Below are positions 1 to 9,299 of a stretch of DNA of 64,000 nt, one piece after another. Position numbers and translations under genes: made by a program. Position 1 is the first letter of the stretch. Each line of letters starts with the position of its first letter. The stretch lies in contig OY292274.1 of assembly GCA_958496175.1 (NCBI GenBank), positions 62,878,630 to 62,942,629 of the forward strand, given 5' to 3'. The notes below the pieces were generated by a model that was not told the DNA's origin, searched no databases, and worked only from the letters and a program-made list of their open reading frames with translations. Origin of the DNA: Sisyra terminalis (Eukaryota; Arthropoda; Insecta; Neuroptera; Sisyridae).

Positions 1-127
1 GATCTATTTCTAATGCTTATACCATTTAAGAGTTTTACTGTAGAGTTTAATTCAAACACGTGAGTTCTTCTTATGATAAACCCATAGACTAGAAGCATAA
101 GCTCAATGATTACAACACCATTATTTG

Positions 128-1021
128 TAGAGCTGCCACGAATATTCGGCAACTTTTTTAATATTCGCTATTCGGGTAAATATTGCTTACTAATCGGCCG
201 AATGCCGAATACCAAATCATCAAAAAAAAAAAAAAACATTTTTTACTCAAAAATGTATAGGTATAGGGAATCGGAAAACAATGTCGTTTTCTTAACATAA
301 AACTAAAACTCAAAATTTTGCACAAGCTTTAATTTCGAAGCGTATAATACCAAATGTGTATTCCGTTGGGAATTTATTTAACCAGTTCAGTATAGAGCTT
401 AGAATAATAAATATTTTTAATCTTTTGTAAGTTAACTTGTCACGCTAATCAAAAAATGTTCTTTGGTATGACTTTGAAATTACTTATAAACCCATAAATG
501 GCAATTGAATGTCGATAGGTTCAGTAATGACATTACTTTCCGATCCTCTTAATATTTATTTTAATCATAAATTTCAACACTTATTACAAAATAGAAATCA
601 ATCTGTGATACGTTGGGATGGGTAAAAGTTAGAAATCAAACTAATATTGGAAAACTATTCAGTGTTCGACTATTCAAACCGAACAGTAAATTAGGAAAAA
701 ATGCATAATATTACTCAGAAAGGCTTTTATTTCACCAATAGCTTTTAATTTATAAATTTATTTTACCATAGCATATTAATTCTTAAAATCTATCAGTGGT
801 AAGTTATGATGAATGAAAACAAGTTTTTCAGCGTTTTTTGATAGCAAACGATTTCGATTTTCCTCATAAATTATAAAGTAAAATTATAAACTATAAAGTA
901 GGTTTAAACTTTTAAACCTCACTCGCTAACAGTACTAAGTATCGCCAAATATTCGGCGCTTCGGCCAAGAGACTCGCCGAATATTCGGTATTCGGCCAAA
1001 TCACTATTCATGGTATCTCTA
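128..1021. mobile_element. Non-autonomous hAT-type DNA transposon
   Basis: The ends form an imperfect terminal inverted repeat: TAGAGCTGCCACGAATA on the left, and the right end read backwards is TAGAGATACCATGAATA. A perfect 8-bp target-site duplication, ATTATTTG, flanks it at 120-127 and 1022-1029, the size expected for the hAT superfamily. Subterminal regions carry repeated ATTCGG/CCGAAT motifs (about 150-210 and 945-1000), which in hAT elements often serve as transposase binding sites. There is no transposase reading frame inside, so any movement would depend on an enzyme encoded elsewhere. Several differences between the TIRs indicate an old copy. Confidence 0.85.
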
Positions 1022-1144
1022 ATTATTTGTACAATATAACACAGATTTTTACTAAAGTTAAAATGGACCATTACTTTCTGAAAAGTGAAACCCTAAAGTC
1101 GATAAAAACCCAAAACTCAACATTCTGATAAAACTAACTTATTT

Positions 1145-1150
1145 TTTATT
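1145..1150 (-). promoter_or_regulatory. Candidate poly(A) signal for SPAG6
   Basis: AATAAA on the minus strand, about 104 nt past the SPAG6 stop codon. This is a plausible distance for a short insect 3' UTR. It lies in a T-rich stretch where chance matches are common. Confidence 0.45.
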
Positions 1151-1253
1151 AAAAAAAAAAATAGATTTTCCCAATAAAACATTTTCATATATACAGAAAA
1201 AAAAATAGAAACAGACCAATAATTTCACCACTTTCAAATATAAACACATAACA

Positions 1254-2870
1254 TTACAATCGATTTGAAATATCTTGACTAACCGTTGGACTTTGTATTT
1301 GACCATTAGAATTAGTTTGTATATCTGCGCCTCTCATCCGATTCATTTCACTAATCATCACCTGCGGCGTATATTGTTCAACTTTTTCCAACAAAGTTTC
1401 CGGATAACCAGGCGAATAAAACCGTACAATTTCCTCGGGAAAACACGAGTTAATTATCAAAATATATTCCATCAACGTACTACCCGGTTCGGCTGTAATT
1501 TCCTGAACTTTTTTAAGTCCACCGGTAACGACAAACAAGCGTCGTGCTCGAGGATCGTTTGGTAAAACTTTTGAAAATTGACCAAGAACATATTTCAAAA
1601 TATCGGGAGTCGCATCGTAAAGAAGTGGTTCCAATGCCGATAGTACCATACATTTTTGTAAGGTTTGCTTGAGGGTGGTTTTACATTTGCTTTTTAAATC
1701 TTCACCGGATTGAGGATTTTTGTATAAATGGAGCAACTTGGGGAATGCATTGGCTTCGGCTAAACGTCGAGCGTGTTCAGAGGTATGTTTCCCGATTTGA
1801 CCAAGAGTCCATGCGATGGTCGCTTGTAGATATTCATCAGAACTATCTAAATAATCGGTGAGCAACGGAACGGCTCCAGATGCAGCAACTGCTAGTGCTA
1901 ATTGTTCCACATGTCCAGCTATATAACCCAGAGCAGCCACCGCTGGGAGCTGGGCTTCTCCTGTTGCTTCTAACAATGCAGCAATTCCTCCATTATTAAC
2001 AATCAATTGTGCCAATTCAATCGAATGTTTCACGGTGTCTCGAACCAATGTACACGCAGCTTTACTAACCTGGGGACAAGCATGATTTATGTGCAACAAA
2101 ACCGTTGGAAAAACTTCCGATTCAACACAAGCTTCGGCCAGTTCAACGTTGTGAGAAGCAATCGTTGACAATGCTGTTAAAACTTGGCGTTTTAATTTTG
2201 CATCTTGATTATGTAAAGCCTGAGCCAACAAGGAAATCGAGCCGGAACAATCGGCGATTGTTTGTGCCAATTCCGGACCGTGTTTTGCAATATCTGCAAT
2301 AGCACTTGCTGCGGTTTGTTTCAAGCAAACTTCTGGTTCTTGCAAACACAATATAATCAACGGAACGACTCCAGCATCGATTGTGGCCTGGGCCAACGCT
2401 CGATTATGTCGTGCTAAATATCCAATAGCCCAGGCTGCGGCCAATTTAACACTCGAATCAAAATCTTCCATGCACAACAACATTGCGTCAATCCCACCGG
2501 AATTCAGTACAACCCCGGCCATTTCAGGAGTGTGTTTTGCTATGGCTCGCAACGTAAACATGGCTGCTTTCTTGAAGTATTTACTTTGCTTATCGATGTC
2601 TTTCAGTAGAACTGTAATAACATCGTGTCGAACAATATCTTGGGCGATTTTTTCGTCCACATTGGCTAACCGACCTAGTGCTATGGCGGCACATTGTTGT
2701 ATCGAGGGGCACATGTCCGTGAGTAATGGTCGCAACAATTCAATAGCACCGGCATTTTCCAAACACGCGACATTGTAACTATGCGAGGCCAAGTCGGCTA
2801 CACTTTGCACAAATGCTATCCGAGCTTTTTGATAGTTATCAAACACTTGCAATACTGCTCTAGCCGTCAT
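1254..2870 (-). CDS. SPAG6: Sperm-associated antigen 6 (PF16), axonemal armadillo-repeat protein
   Basis: A single 538-residue frame matching the SPAG6/PF16 family along its whole length. In that family the protein binds the central-pair apparatus of motile cilia and flagella and is needed for sperm motility. The N-terminus carries the family signature VLQVFDNYQKARIAFVQ. It is followed by eight or so armadillo repeats (residues about 30-400) with recurrent AAWAIGYLARHN and AASAIADIAKHGPEL type helices, then the conserved C-terminal block around FSKVLPNDPRARRLFV and GGLKKVQEI (about 430-470) and the FYSPGYPETLL motif (about 490). Human SPAG6 is 509 residues; this protein has a tail of about 28 extra residues rich in N, Q and S. 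The start is the first ATG of the conserved N-terminus. No intron interrupts it, unlike the neighbouring genes, which could reflect intron loss or retroposition. Expression is expected in testis, which is inference from the family. Confidence 0.96.
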   Translation of the reverse strand: MTARAVLQVFDNYQKARIAFVQSVADLASHSYNVACLENAGAIELLRPLLTDMCPSIQQCAAIALGRLANVDEKIAQDIVRHDVITVLLKDIDKQSKYFKKAAMFTLRAIAKHTPEMAGVVLNSGGIDAMLLCMEDFDSSVKLAAAWAIGYLARHNRALAQATIDAGVVPLIILCLQEPEVCLKQTAASAIADIAKHGPELAQTIADCSGSISLLAQALHNQDAKLKRQVLTALSTIASHNVELAEACVESEVFPTVLLHINHACPQVSKAACTLVRDTVKHSIELAQLIVNNGGIAALLEATGEAQLPAVAALGYIAGHVEQLALAVAASGAVPLLTDYLDSSDEYLQATIAWTLGQIGKHTSEHARRLAEANAFPKLLHLYKNPQSGEDLKSKCKTTLKQTLQKCMVLSALEPLLYDATPDILKYVLGQFSKVLPNDPRARRLFVVTGGLKKVQEITAEPGSTLMEYILIINSCFPEEIVRFYSPGYPETLLEKVEQYTPQVMISEMNRMRGADIQTNSNGQIQSPTVSQDISNRL

Positions 2871-2965
2871 TTTCTTATCGTACTATTATTGCTATAGAAC
2901 GATTTACAACAAATCAAACAGGAAAAATTAAACATTTAAATTTGCAAAAACGGCTTGTTTAAAAC

Positions 2966-3154
2966 ATGACAGTCGAACAAGCAAACCATATAGTAGGCAT
3001 GTTAAAATGCAATTTCCTTAAATTTACAAGGAATTTACTTAACGGCCTAGAAAATTGTCCTAGTGCAGAAGAATTAGAGTTAGGAAAAATTATAAATCAC
3101 AGAAGACTAAAGCGAAAACTCCTTCAAGAGCTCCAAGAACTAGCAGTTATATGA
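2966..3154 (+). CDS. Small hypothetical ORF divergent from SPAG6
   Basis: A 62-codon frame starting 96 bp upstream of the SPAG6 start, on the opposite strand. It is Leu-, Lys- and Glu-rich with a predicted helical C-terminal half (SAEELELGKIINHRRLKRK, residues 33-51). I do not recognise a family. The head-to-head spacing would fit a shared bidirectional promoter. The base composition is less AT-rich than the flanks and the frame reads like real protein, but a random ORF of this length is possible. No splice donor that would extend it is obvious. Confidence 0.35.
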   Translation: MTVEQANHIVGMLKCNFLKFTRNLLNGLENCPSAEELELGKIINHRRLKRKLLQELQELAVI

Positions 3155-3207
3155 TCGCAAGGACCAAATAAGAATAAATCTAGGAATACATTTCAAATCC
3201 TCTAGCT

Positions 3208-3412
3208 CACTGTTTCCTAACCTGTGGTTCGGAGCCTATGTTTGGGGGTCCGCGGTCCCATTTGAAAAAGTTTGTTTTTGTTTTTTAATTTAATGAAGGA
3301 ATACTAACATATAATGCTGTCCGAAAATTGCACCTTTTTTTCACTCAGGGGTCCTTGACATTATGCTTGATTTTCTTGAGGGTCCGCGGCTGAAAAAGGT
3401 TAGGAACCGCTG
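3208..3412. mobile_element. Short hAT-type MITE with 8-bp TSD
   Basis: A 205-bp element. The left end is CACTGTTTCCTAACCT; the right end read backwards is CAGCGGTTCCTAACCT, matching at 13 of 16 positions. The perfect 8-bp duplication CTCTAGCT lies at 3200-3207 and 3413-3420. Internal near-terminal GGGTCCGCGG motifs are repeated at both ends. It has no coding capacity. The CAGnGGTTC..AACCT end is typical of Charlie/SPIN-like hAT elements. Confidence 0.88.
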
Positions 3413-3506
3413 CTCTAGCTAGTTAAACGCCGTCAAAGATCAATAACCTGTTATCACCCCCATGATATAGCAGCACATCGCTGAATTGGTGCAAAAATGC
3501 GGCAAG

Positions 3507-4138
3507 ACTACAATTCTTCCGGCGCCACGATGTTTTGACGGATTCTTATAGATCTCGACGAAAAAAAACGAAAATGAAGAATACAATTTTTCGATATCTC
3601 GCTTAGTTTACGAACCATCGACCCCTTCAAGATTTTCATAAAAAAAAGGTAAATTTTTACAATCGTAGCTCCACCAATTATTTTTGTGCTAAAAACTAAA
3701 CAACGAATCCAGGGGCGAAGTCCCGGTGAGGGTTGGGAAGCATCACCCATATATGGCAATATTGCATTTTCGATTTTGTTTTTAATTTAATTCGCGAGTC
3801 AGTCAGGCCAAAATTAAATAAACATCACATTTTTCCTTTTTTGGGGGGCTTCGCCCCTCCAACCTCCGCCGGGGCTTCGCCCCTGGACCCCTTGTTTATG
3901 TTTTTTTTTGCACAAACAATTGATGGAGCTACGGTCGTAAACATTTACTTTTTTTCAATAAAAATCCTGAGAAATCCGTTTAAAAAAGCGAAAAGGATCA
4001 ATTAATTTTTCCATTTTCAGGGGTCGATATTTCGTAAACTAAGCGAGACAACGAAAAATTTTATTCTTCATTTTCGTTTTTTTTCGTCGTGATCTATAAG
4101 AATCCGTCAAAACATCGTGGCGCCGGAAGAATCGTAGT
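3507..4138. mobile_element. Foldback element with long inverted repeats
   Basis: The left arm from ACTACAATTCTTCCGGCGCC (3507) is mirrored by the right arm ending at 4138. The match extends inward about 120 bp at high identity (the motifs around 3600-3625 and 4017-4040 are reverse complements), then continues in weaker form across the flanking T-rich tracts to about 3740 and 3870. The core holds GC-rich GGGGCTTCGCCCC-type short hairpins near 3845-3895. No clear target-site duplication was found, so the superfamily is not assigned. Open frames in both directions here are by-products of the palindrome. Confidence 0.7.
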
Positions 4139-4330
4139 ATCCCTCATAATGGTCCAGAAAAAAATAGATTTCCATATTTTCTTTCATATTTAGTTTACTT
4201 CTTCATGACCAATTTCCTGAATTTCTAGAATAAAATTCGCATTTTTCCCTAATCTTATTTATAAAAGTAAACTTCTCGACAAGACTCATCAATTTTGGGA
4301 AATAAATTCAACCCATAGATGTAATTTTCC

Positions 4331-4599
4331 ATATATACGCCGTTTATTTTGAAAGTGAGTTAAGTCCATTTCAAGAACAATCCCTATAGTATTATCATTT
4401 TTAACCATAGGAACATACGATACTAAGGAGGAGGGAATAATTGGCGTTTTTGTTAACAATTAAAATGAAATCAGCAATTTCTGAAAACTTAGCAGTTAAA
4501 TAAGTAGCATACTTTGTTTTAGTTACAAGAAGAAGAATCACCATATAGACCGTCCTTGAAATGGACTTACGCCACTTTCAAAATAAAGGATCCATATAT
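4331..4599. mobile_element. Small TIR element (MITE-like)
   Basis: An arm of about 45 bp at 4331-4377 (core TTATTTTGAAAGTG, TAAGTCCATTTCAAG) is repeated in inverted orientation at 4551-4599 with a few mismatches. The intervening roughly 170 bp is AT-rich and non-coding. Exact ends and TSD are unclear. Confidence 0.55.
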
Positions 4600-4922
4600 T
4601 CTATTGAACTAATTGTTTAATGTAGATGCTTATATAATACGCAATGACGTATACATCTTTTCCAATTTAAATATTAATCAAATCATGAAGAAATAAAAGT
4701 GGTAACTTCAGTAGTAATAGGCCTTCGATGTATGCCTTTTGAAATACACTAATTACTGCAAAACTGCGATTCTTAAACTGGCAACTCTATAGGCAATTTT
4801 TGGGATGTCCGTGGAAAACCAATCAAAATTATTTCCACAATAAAATATTTTTAGTTGGCTTCTTTGTCTTTCATATGAATATGATGGTTTATTTTTGAAT
4901 TGAAAATGAAGACTAGACATAT

Positions 4923-7309
4923 TTAACTTAAGAACTTACCATTTTTTCGGTTGTTGGTATAATTCCTGCGTTGAGGAGATTCTCGTCTTTGTGTATCTCG
5001 TGCTCCGCTATTCTAGAAGATTAAAGAATCAATTATTAGAAAAATCAGAAATTTAATTTTAATAACGGGAAAAATCTTACATCTCTAGACACTCTCCATG
5101 AAGTATTAGAAGAACGACTTTCCTCACGATCGACGTCCATCCGCGATTTACTAAAATAAGACAATATTTAGTTGAAAAAATCGTAAGTTTTTAAGAAAAA
5201 TAATTACCTATTATCTCGACTGCTACTTTTTTTCTCTGTAGTTTCCTTTTCGCGCGCCAATTTATCTTCAATTTGTTTTTCCCGAGCACTAGTGTCGACC
5301 GGTTTGGCCGCACCGAAAATGGACGCCGACGAGGCGGGTGTTTTTGTCGGTTCGGTGGCGGGTGCTTCACTGGCTTCCGCATCCGGATTTTCTAGCGGTT
5401 TGGTTCGTGGTGCCAGCACCAGTTTCGGCCGTGCACGAACTTCCGTTTCCCGCAATCGATCGTCGCCTCGAGACGAACGAAACTCGCCTTCATCGCGACT
5501 ATTAAAATTTCTTTTTGGTCCGAAAATTCCACCGCCAGATTTACTGTCCTTATCGCCTCCGTCCCGCTCGTACCGGCTCGAATCCCGCTCGCTTCGCTCA
5601 AACCGGCCCGAGTCACGCTCGCCTCGCTCAAATCGACTCGAATCGCGATCGCTGCGCTCAAATCGGCTTGAGTCGCGGTCGCTTCGCTCGATCCGCCGTT
5701 CCGGATCGCTACGTTCGATTTTATCACTTCTCTCGATGCGATCGCTACGCTCGATTCTATCACTTCTTTCGATACGATCGCTACGCTCGAATCGTCCGGA
5801 GTCGCGGTCGCTGCGGTCAAATCGACCGGAGTCGCGGAACGCCGGCCGATCGTTATTATCGCGCCATGCACCTGGTTTGCTCGGAGCTGAATCCGAGTCT
5901 TTGTTTTCGCGATTGTAGTCTCGATTAAACGCTGATCTGGGCTTTTCGGATTCTACTTCCGGCCGCGGTCCGGCTCTCCAATCGCCGGTTGAAGCCTCGT
6001 TTTTATCCGGCCAATCGCGGCCCATATCCATGCGACCACCTCGCCTTGATCGTTGGTCTGTATGATTTGATAACTCTATATGCATTCGCCGTCCTTTGAA
6101 AGTTGTTTCAGTGATAGATAAGGCTTCTATAAGACTTTCCCTATCAGCAAATTCAATATAACCGAAACCTTTTAACTTTCCACCCTCTCGATCGTCTCTG
6201 GGTAATCTCATATTTGCAATCTGTTTAAGAGAAATATAAATCAATAAAAGACAAAATTTGAAAATTTCAATAGTATTACGTTTAAATTGGAAAAAAAATC
6301 TACTAATTCAGTTTCTTCTATATCATATGTTAAGTTGGAAATATAAGCGACAAATGGCGGTTGTGTAGGAACGGCACTTTCAAAGGGATTTGTCGTCCAG
6401 GCCGATCTTGGAGCCGTAGGCAGAATAATATTTTTTGGACGATATTCATATCCTGGAATTAAAAAAAAAGATAAGAAAGAGCATTTTTAACAACTATTTT
6501 TTATGAAGACATGGAAAAGAAATCCCTCAGTAATGAAAAATAAATTTCATCTGAAATCAGATACAGTAGTCAATGGTAGATTAGTCTGAATTGAGTTCCG
6601 AAAGAATTTTCGGCTCGTTAATTGTACTCAAATAGCTGGTCACGGGAGATTCCAACAACCGCTCAGGTATAATCTCTAGTTAAAATAACTATCCTGGACA
6701 TGAAACCCGAGCGTTTGCCTGTTTCTGGTTCTCCCGCTTCTGTTTTCACAGAACACCCGGCTAGAGTGTTGTAGGACCTCACCTCAGACCTTCCCAGGGC
6801 TGTGTAAGCAATAAATGCTTCGAATGTGAGCCCTATGTAACGAGATTACCATTGACTAGTGGCGATTCGGTGTCATCCTCGGGAATGATTTCTCCAGGCC
6901 ATCTACCCAACTTATATAACCCACACGTTACCTGATTCCTCCTCAACTTCATCGGCCCAATTGGTTGATTTTCGCAGAGGTTGAATCGGTATGGGTCCTT
7001 GGGCGTCCGATAAAAATTCGCTCAACGGAACTGCTACCCGCTTCGCTTTTTTATTCTTTTTGCCTGCAACAATTCGAAAAAAAAAATTAAGCACTTGACT
7101 GAACGATGCCACGCGGTTCCAATGCCTTCCACCACTGTATCACTCAAATATTAATTCATGTATCCAATATTGGCGAAAAACTTTTAGCAATTCCCAAACT
7201 AAACGTTTATCCGAACATTCTCACCAAATATGAATTAATAAAAAGTCAGATAGATGTTATTAAAGTAGAAAATAGTTGACAAATTTAGTAAAAACTAACC
7301 TGAAGCCAT
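4923..7309 (-). CDS. eIF4B: Eukaryotic translation initiation factor 4B
   Basis: eIF4B is an RNA-binding cofactor of the eIF4A helicase in cap-dependent initiation. Coding exons, 5' to 3' on the minus strand: 7309-7300, 7063-6932, 6452-6280, 6220-5208, 5150-5081, 5012-4940 (or to the stop at 4923); phases agree at every junction. The first coding exon is only 10 nt (MAS plus one base). Exon 2 has the eIF4B N-terminal basic KKNKKAKRVAVPLSEFL block followed by NWADEVEE. One RRM spans residues about 80-155: RNP2 VAYISNLTYD at the end of exon 3 and RNP1 KGFGYIEF at the start of exon 4. A long low-complexity region follows, rich in D, R, S, F and G with serial RFERSDRDSGR-like units (about 235-330), comparable to the DRYG self-association region of mammalian eIF4B. 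The protein has about 495 residues if the frame reads to 4923. Uncertain point: GGTAAGTT at 4940-4933 is a strong splice donor, so a further 3' exon may exist. Confidence 0.94.
5540..5830 (-). repeat. Coding tandem repeat of charged heptad-like units in eIF4B
   Basis: Repeated units of about 21-27 bp encode variations of ERSDR and DSGRFER within exon 4 of eIF4B. The repetition opens long frames on the other strands, which are not genes. Repeat number is likely to vary between individuals. Confidence 0.8.
6564..6861. mobile_element. Candidate insertion with 15-bp inverted ends in an eIF4B intron
   Basis: CAGTAGTCAATGGTA at 6564-6578 is mirrored by TACCATTGACTAGTG at 6847-6861, one mismatch. 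The enclosed 298 bp is markedly more GC-rich than the rest of the intron, which suggests inserted DNA. No target duplication was identified and no coding potential is seen; the class is unknown. Confidence 0.4.
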
Positions 7310-9299
7310 TTTGTACGACAGTGAAGTGAACGCCAACCGTTGCCAACTTTGTAGAAAAGGTGCCACGAGTAAATCAATTGGAAGTTAGCCAAAGAACGTA
7401 AAATGCAACAATAGAAATATAAAATTTAAATTTAATTACATAGTTTTGCATTATTTACGTTCTTATTGATTACAAAATAATATTTAACTTGTATATTTAA
7501 CAAATCTAAAGCTATAAGCAACTAGGATTGGTTACTACACAAACTATTTCTCAAATCTTTTCCTAATCTTATCAGCCATAACATTCTTACAAAAAAATTA
7601 AAATAAACGAATAAACTTAAAATTAAATATTGAATTTATGTTAAGAAAGTTGATGAAAGTTAAAAGTGAATAAGTTGCTTTTTATTCAACTTAATTTTGA
7701 GTAATTCAATGCCGTCAATGTATTTATATGTTATGCCATGTAGGCAACCCACGTTACATACAAGTTCATTCATTGCATATAAGCTATTTCAAGGGCAATC
7801 AACCTCTTTTGACTTTGACCTCTGATGATTTTTGTAAAGTTTAAATATTTTTATAGTATTTTAACCAAATGAGTTTCTGTCATTTGGTCTTTATGTTTTA
7901 TCTCAACCTTGGAAGGTGTTACGAATTTAAAAATAAAACGATGTCTTTTAAACGAATTTTACTAGTAGTAAGTTTAATAGAATGCATGGGTGATCTCATC
8001 AAATTCCGAAATTACGTAAAAAAAAAATAAAAAAATTTTTTTTTTGTCCTATTTTGTAGTATTTGTGTAACTAGATTTTATCAATTTAGTGATTCCCAGA
8101 ATAAACTTGTTTTAGACGAATTATAATGATGATTTTTAATTTTGAAAGTAAGGGAATGGTTTTTATAATAATAATACATAAAGTTTTTTATTGGTCTACT
8201 CGTATATATACAATAAAAGAAATAAAATAATATAGTATAATATAATAGTAAAAGTTCCAGACGCATGTCTTTGCCTTTCAACAACTTAGAAAACATAGAA
8301 AATAGAAAAAAAAATTAATATGATTCTTAACTATATAAATATTTAAAGATATCTGCCTCAGATCACTGGGAAAAACGACCTAAAAAAACCCAGCACATGG
8401 TTTTTATAGGCCATACCGTCAATGAATTGGGTCTGTTATTGTTTGATAGAGTAAAAGTGTGGGCCCTAACAGTATCATTGTTAAGTAAATATAATACTCC
8501 TCTGAAAAGTGTTATTTGTCGCCCTGCTCCATTCAGATGATTTACTTGTATCTTTGCATTATATTTACAGCAATAATTTAAGGGGTTATATACAGTTAGA
8601 ATTTTCAAAAAATCGTTTTTTTTTTTATTTTCTTTTCTCAATGTAAATATATTTAAGAGTAATACAGAAAATTTCATATCGTTTCGGTGAATATTTTCGA
8701 AGTTACACGCAAATTTGAAAAGGCTTTTTATCCAATGTAAAATGCTTTTCAAACCAGCAGCGTAGCATGGTGGTGGTGCAGGGACATGGTTTCGGGCGGC
8801 ATATTGGAATTTATATTTCAACATATGTACAATGTTGTTTGATTTTATATTACATTTTTTTTCAACTGTTGAAGGTATTCATTAATCAAATAACAAAAAC
8901 TTCATTTAAAATATATTTATTTGTTGTAATTTTATGCCATATAAGTCTCTCAAAACATCCTTATATGCATGAAATACATTCCAAAACCTAGGCATTTTGC
9001 ATAATATTAATAACTTAAAAAAATATGTGCGATTAACTGTTATTAAATCAAAACCTCTATATACGAATAGATCATAAGCTGAACACGGATTGTGAAATAC
9101 AAATATCTCTCATACAATTTTTTTAAATATATATAATTTTTTATGCGAAACATGTTTACGCGTTATATAGTTATTTTTTCTTTATAAAGTGTATAATAAA
9201 AATAAACTAAAGCTTAAATATGGCGTTAAGCTTATCACAATGAATACATATCTAATTAATAGATTTATATTTTGATAATTAATAATTAAATCACAACAT
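7310..9299. other. AT-rich spacer between eIF4B and PDZD8
   Basis: It holds the eIF4B 5' flank (from 7310) and the PDZD8 3' flank (to 9299). No gene is recognised. Around 8350-8830 the sequence is slightly richer in GC and includes AAGGGGTTATATACAG, a type of motif common in insect DNA transposon debris; it has no usable frame and no clear ends. An AATAAA on the minus strand overlaps the PDZD8 stop codon at about 9299-9304. Confidence 0.5.

Noticed and set aside
5292..5918. 208-codon plus-strand frame, and overlapping frames at 5392-5871 and 5515-5928
   Set aside because: Shadows of the repetitive Arg/Ser/Asp-rich region of eIF4B exon 4 on the other strand and frames.
8363..8824. 153-codon minus-strand frame between eIF4B and PDZD8
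   Set aside because: Low-complexity, AT-driven composition with no recognisable domain; it probably crosses transposon debris.
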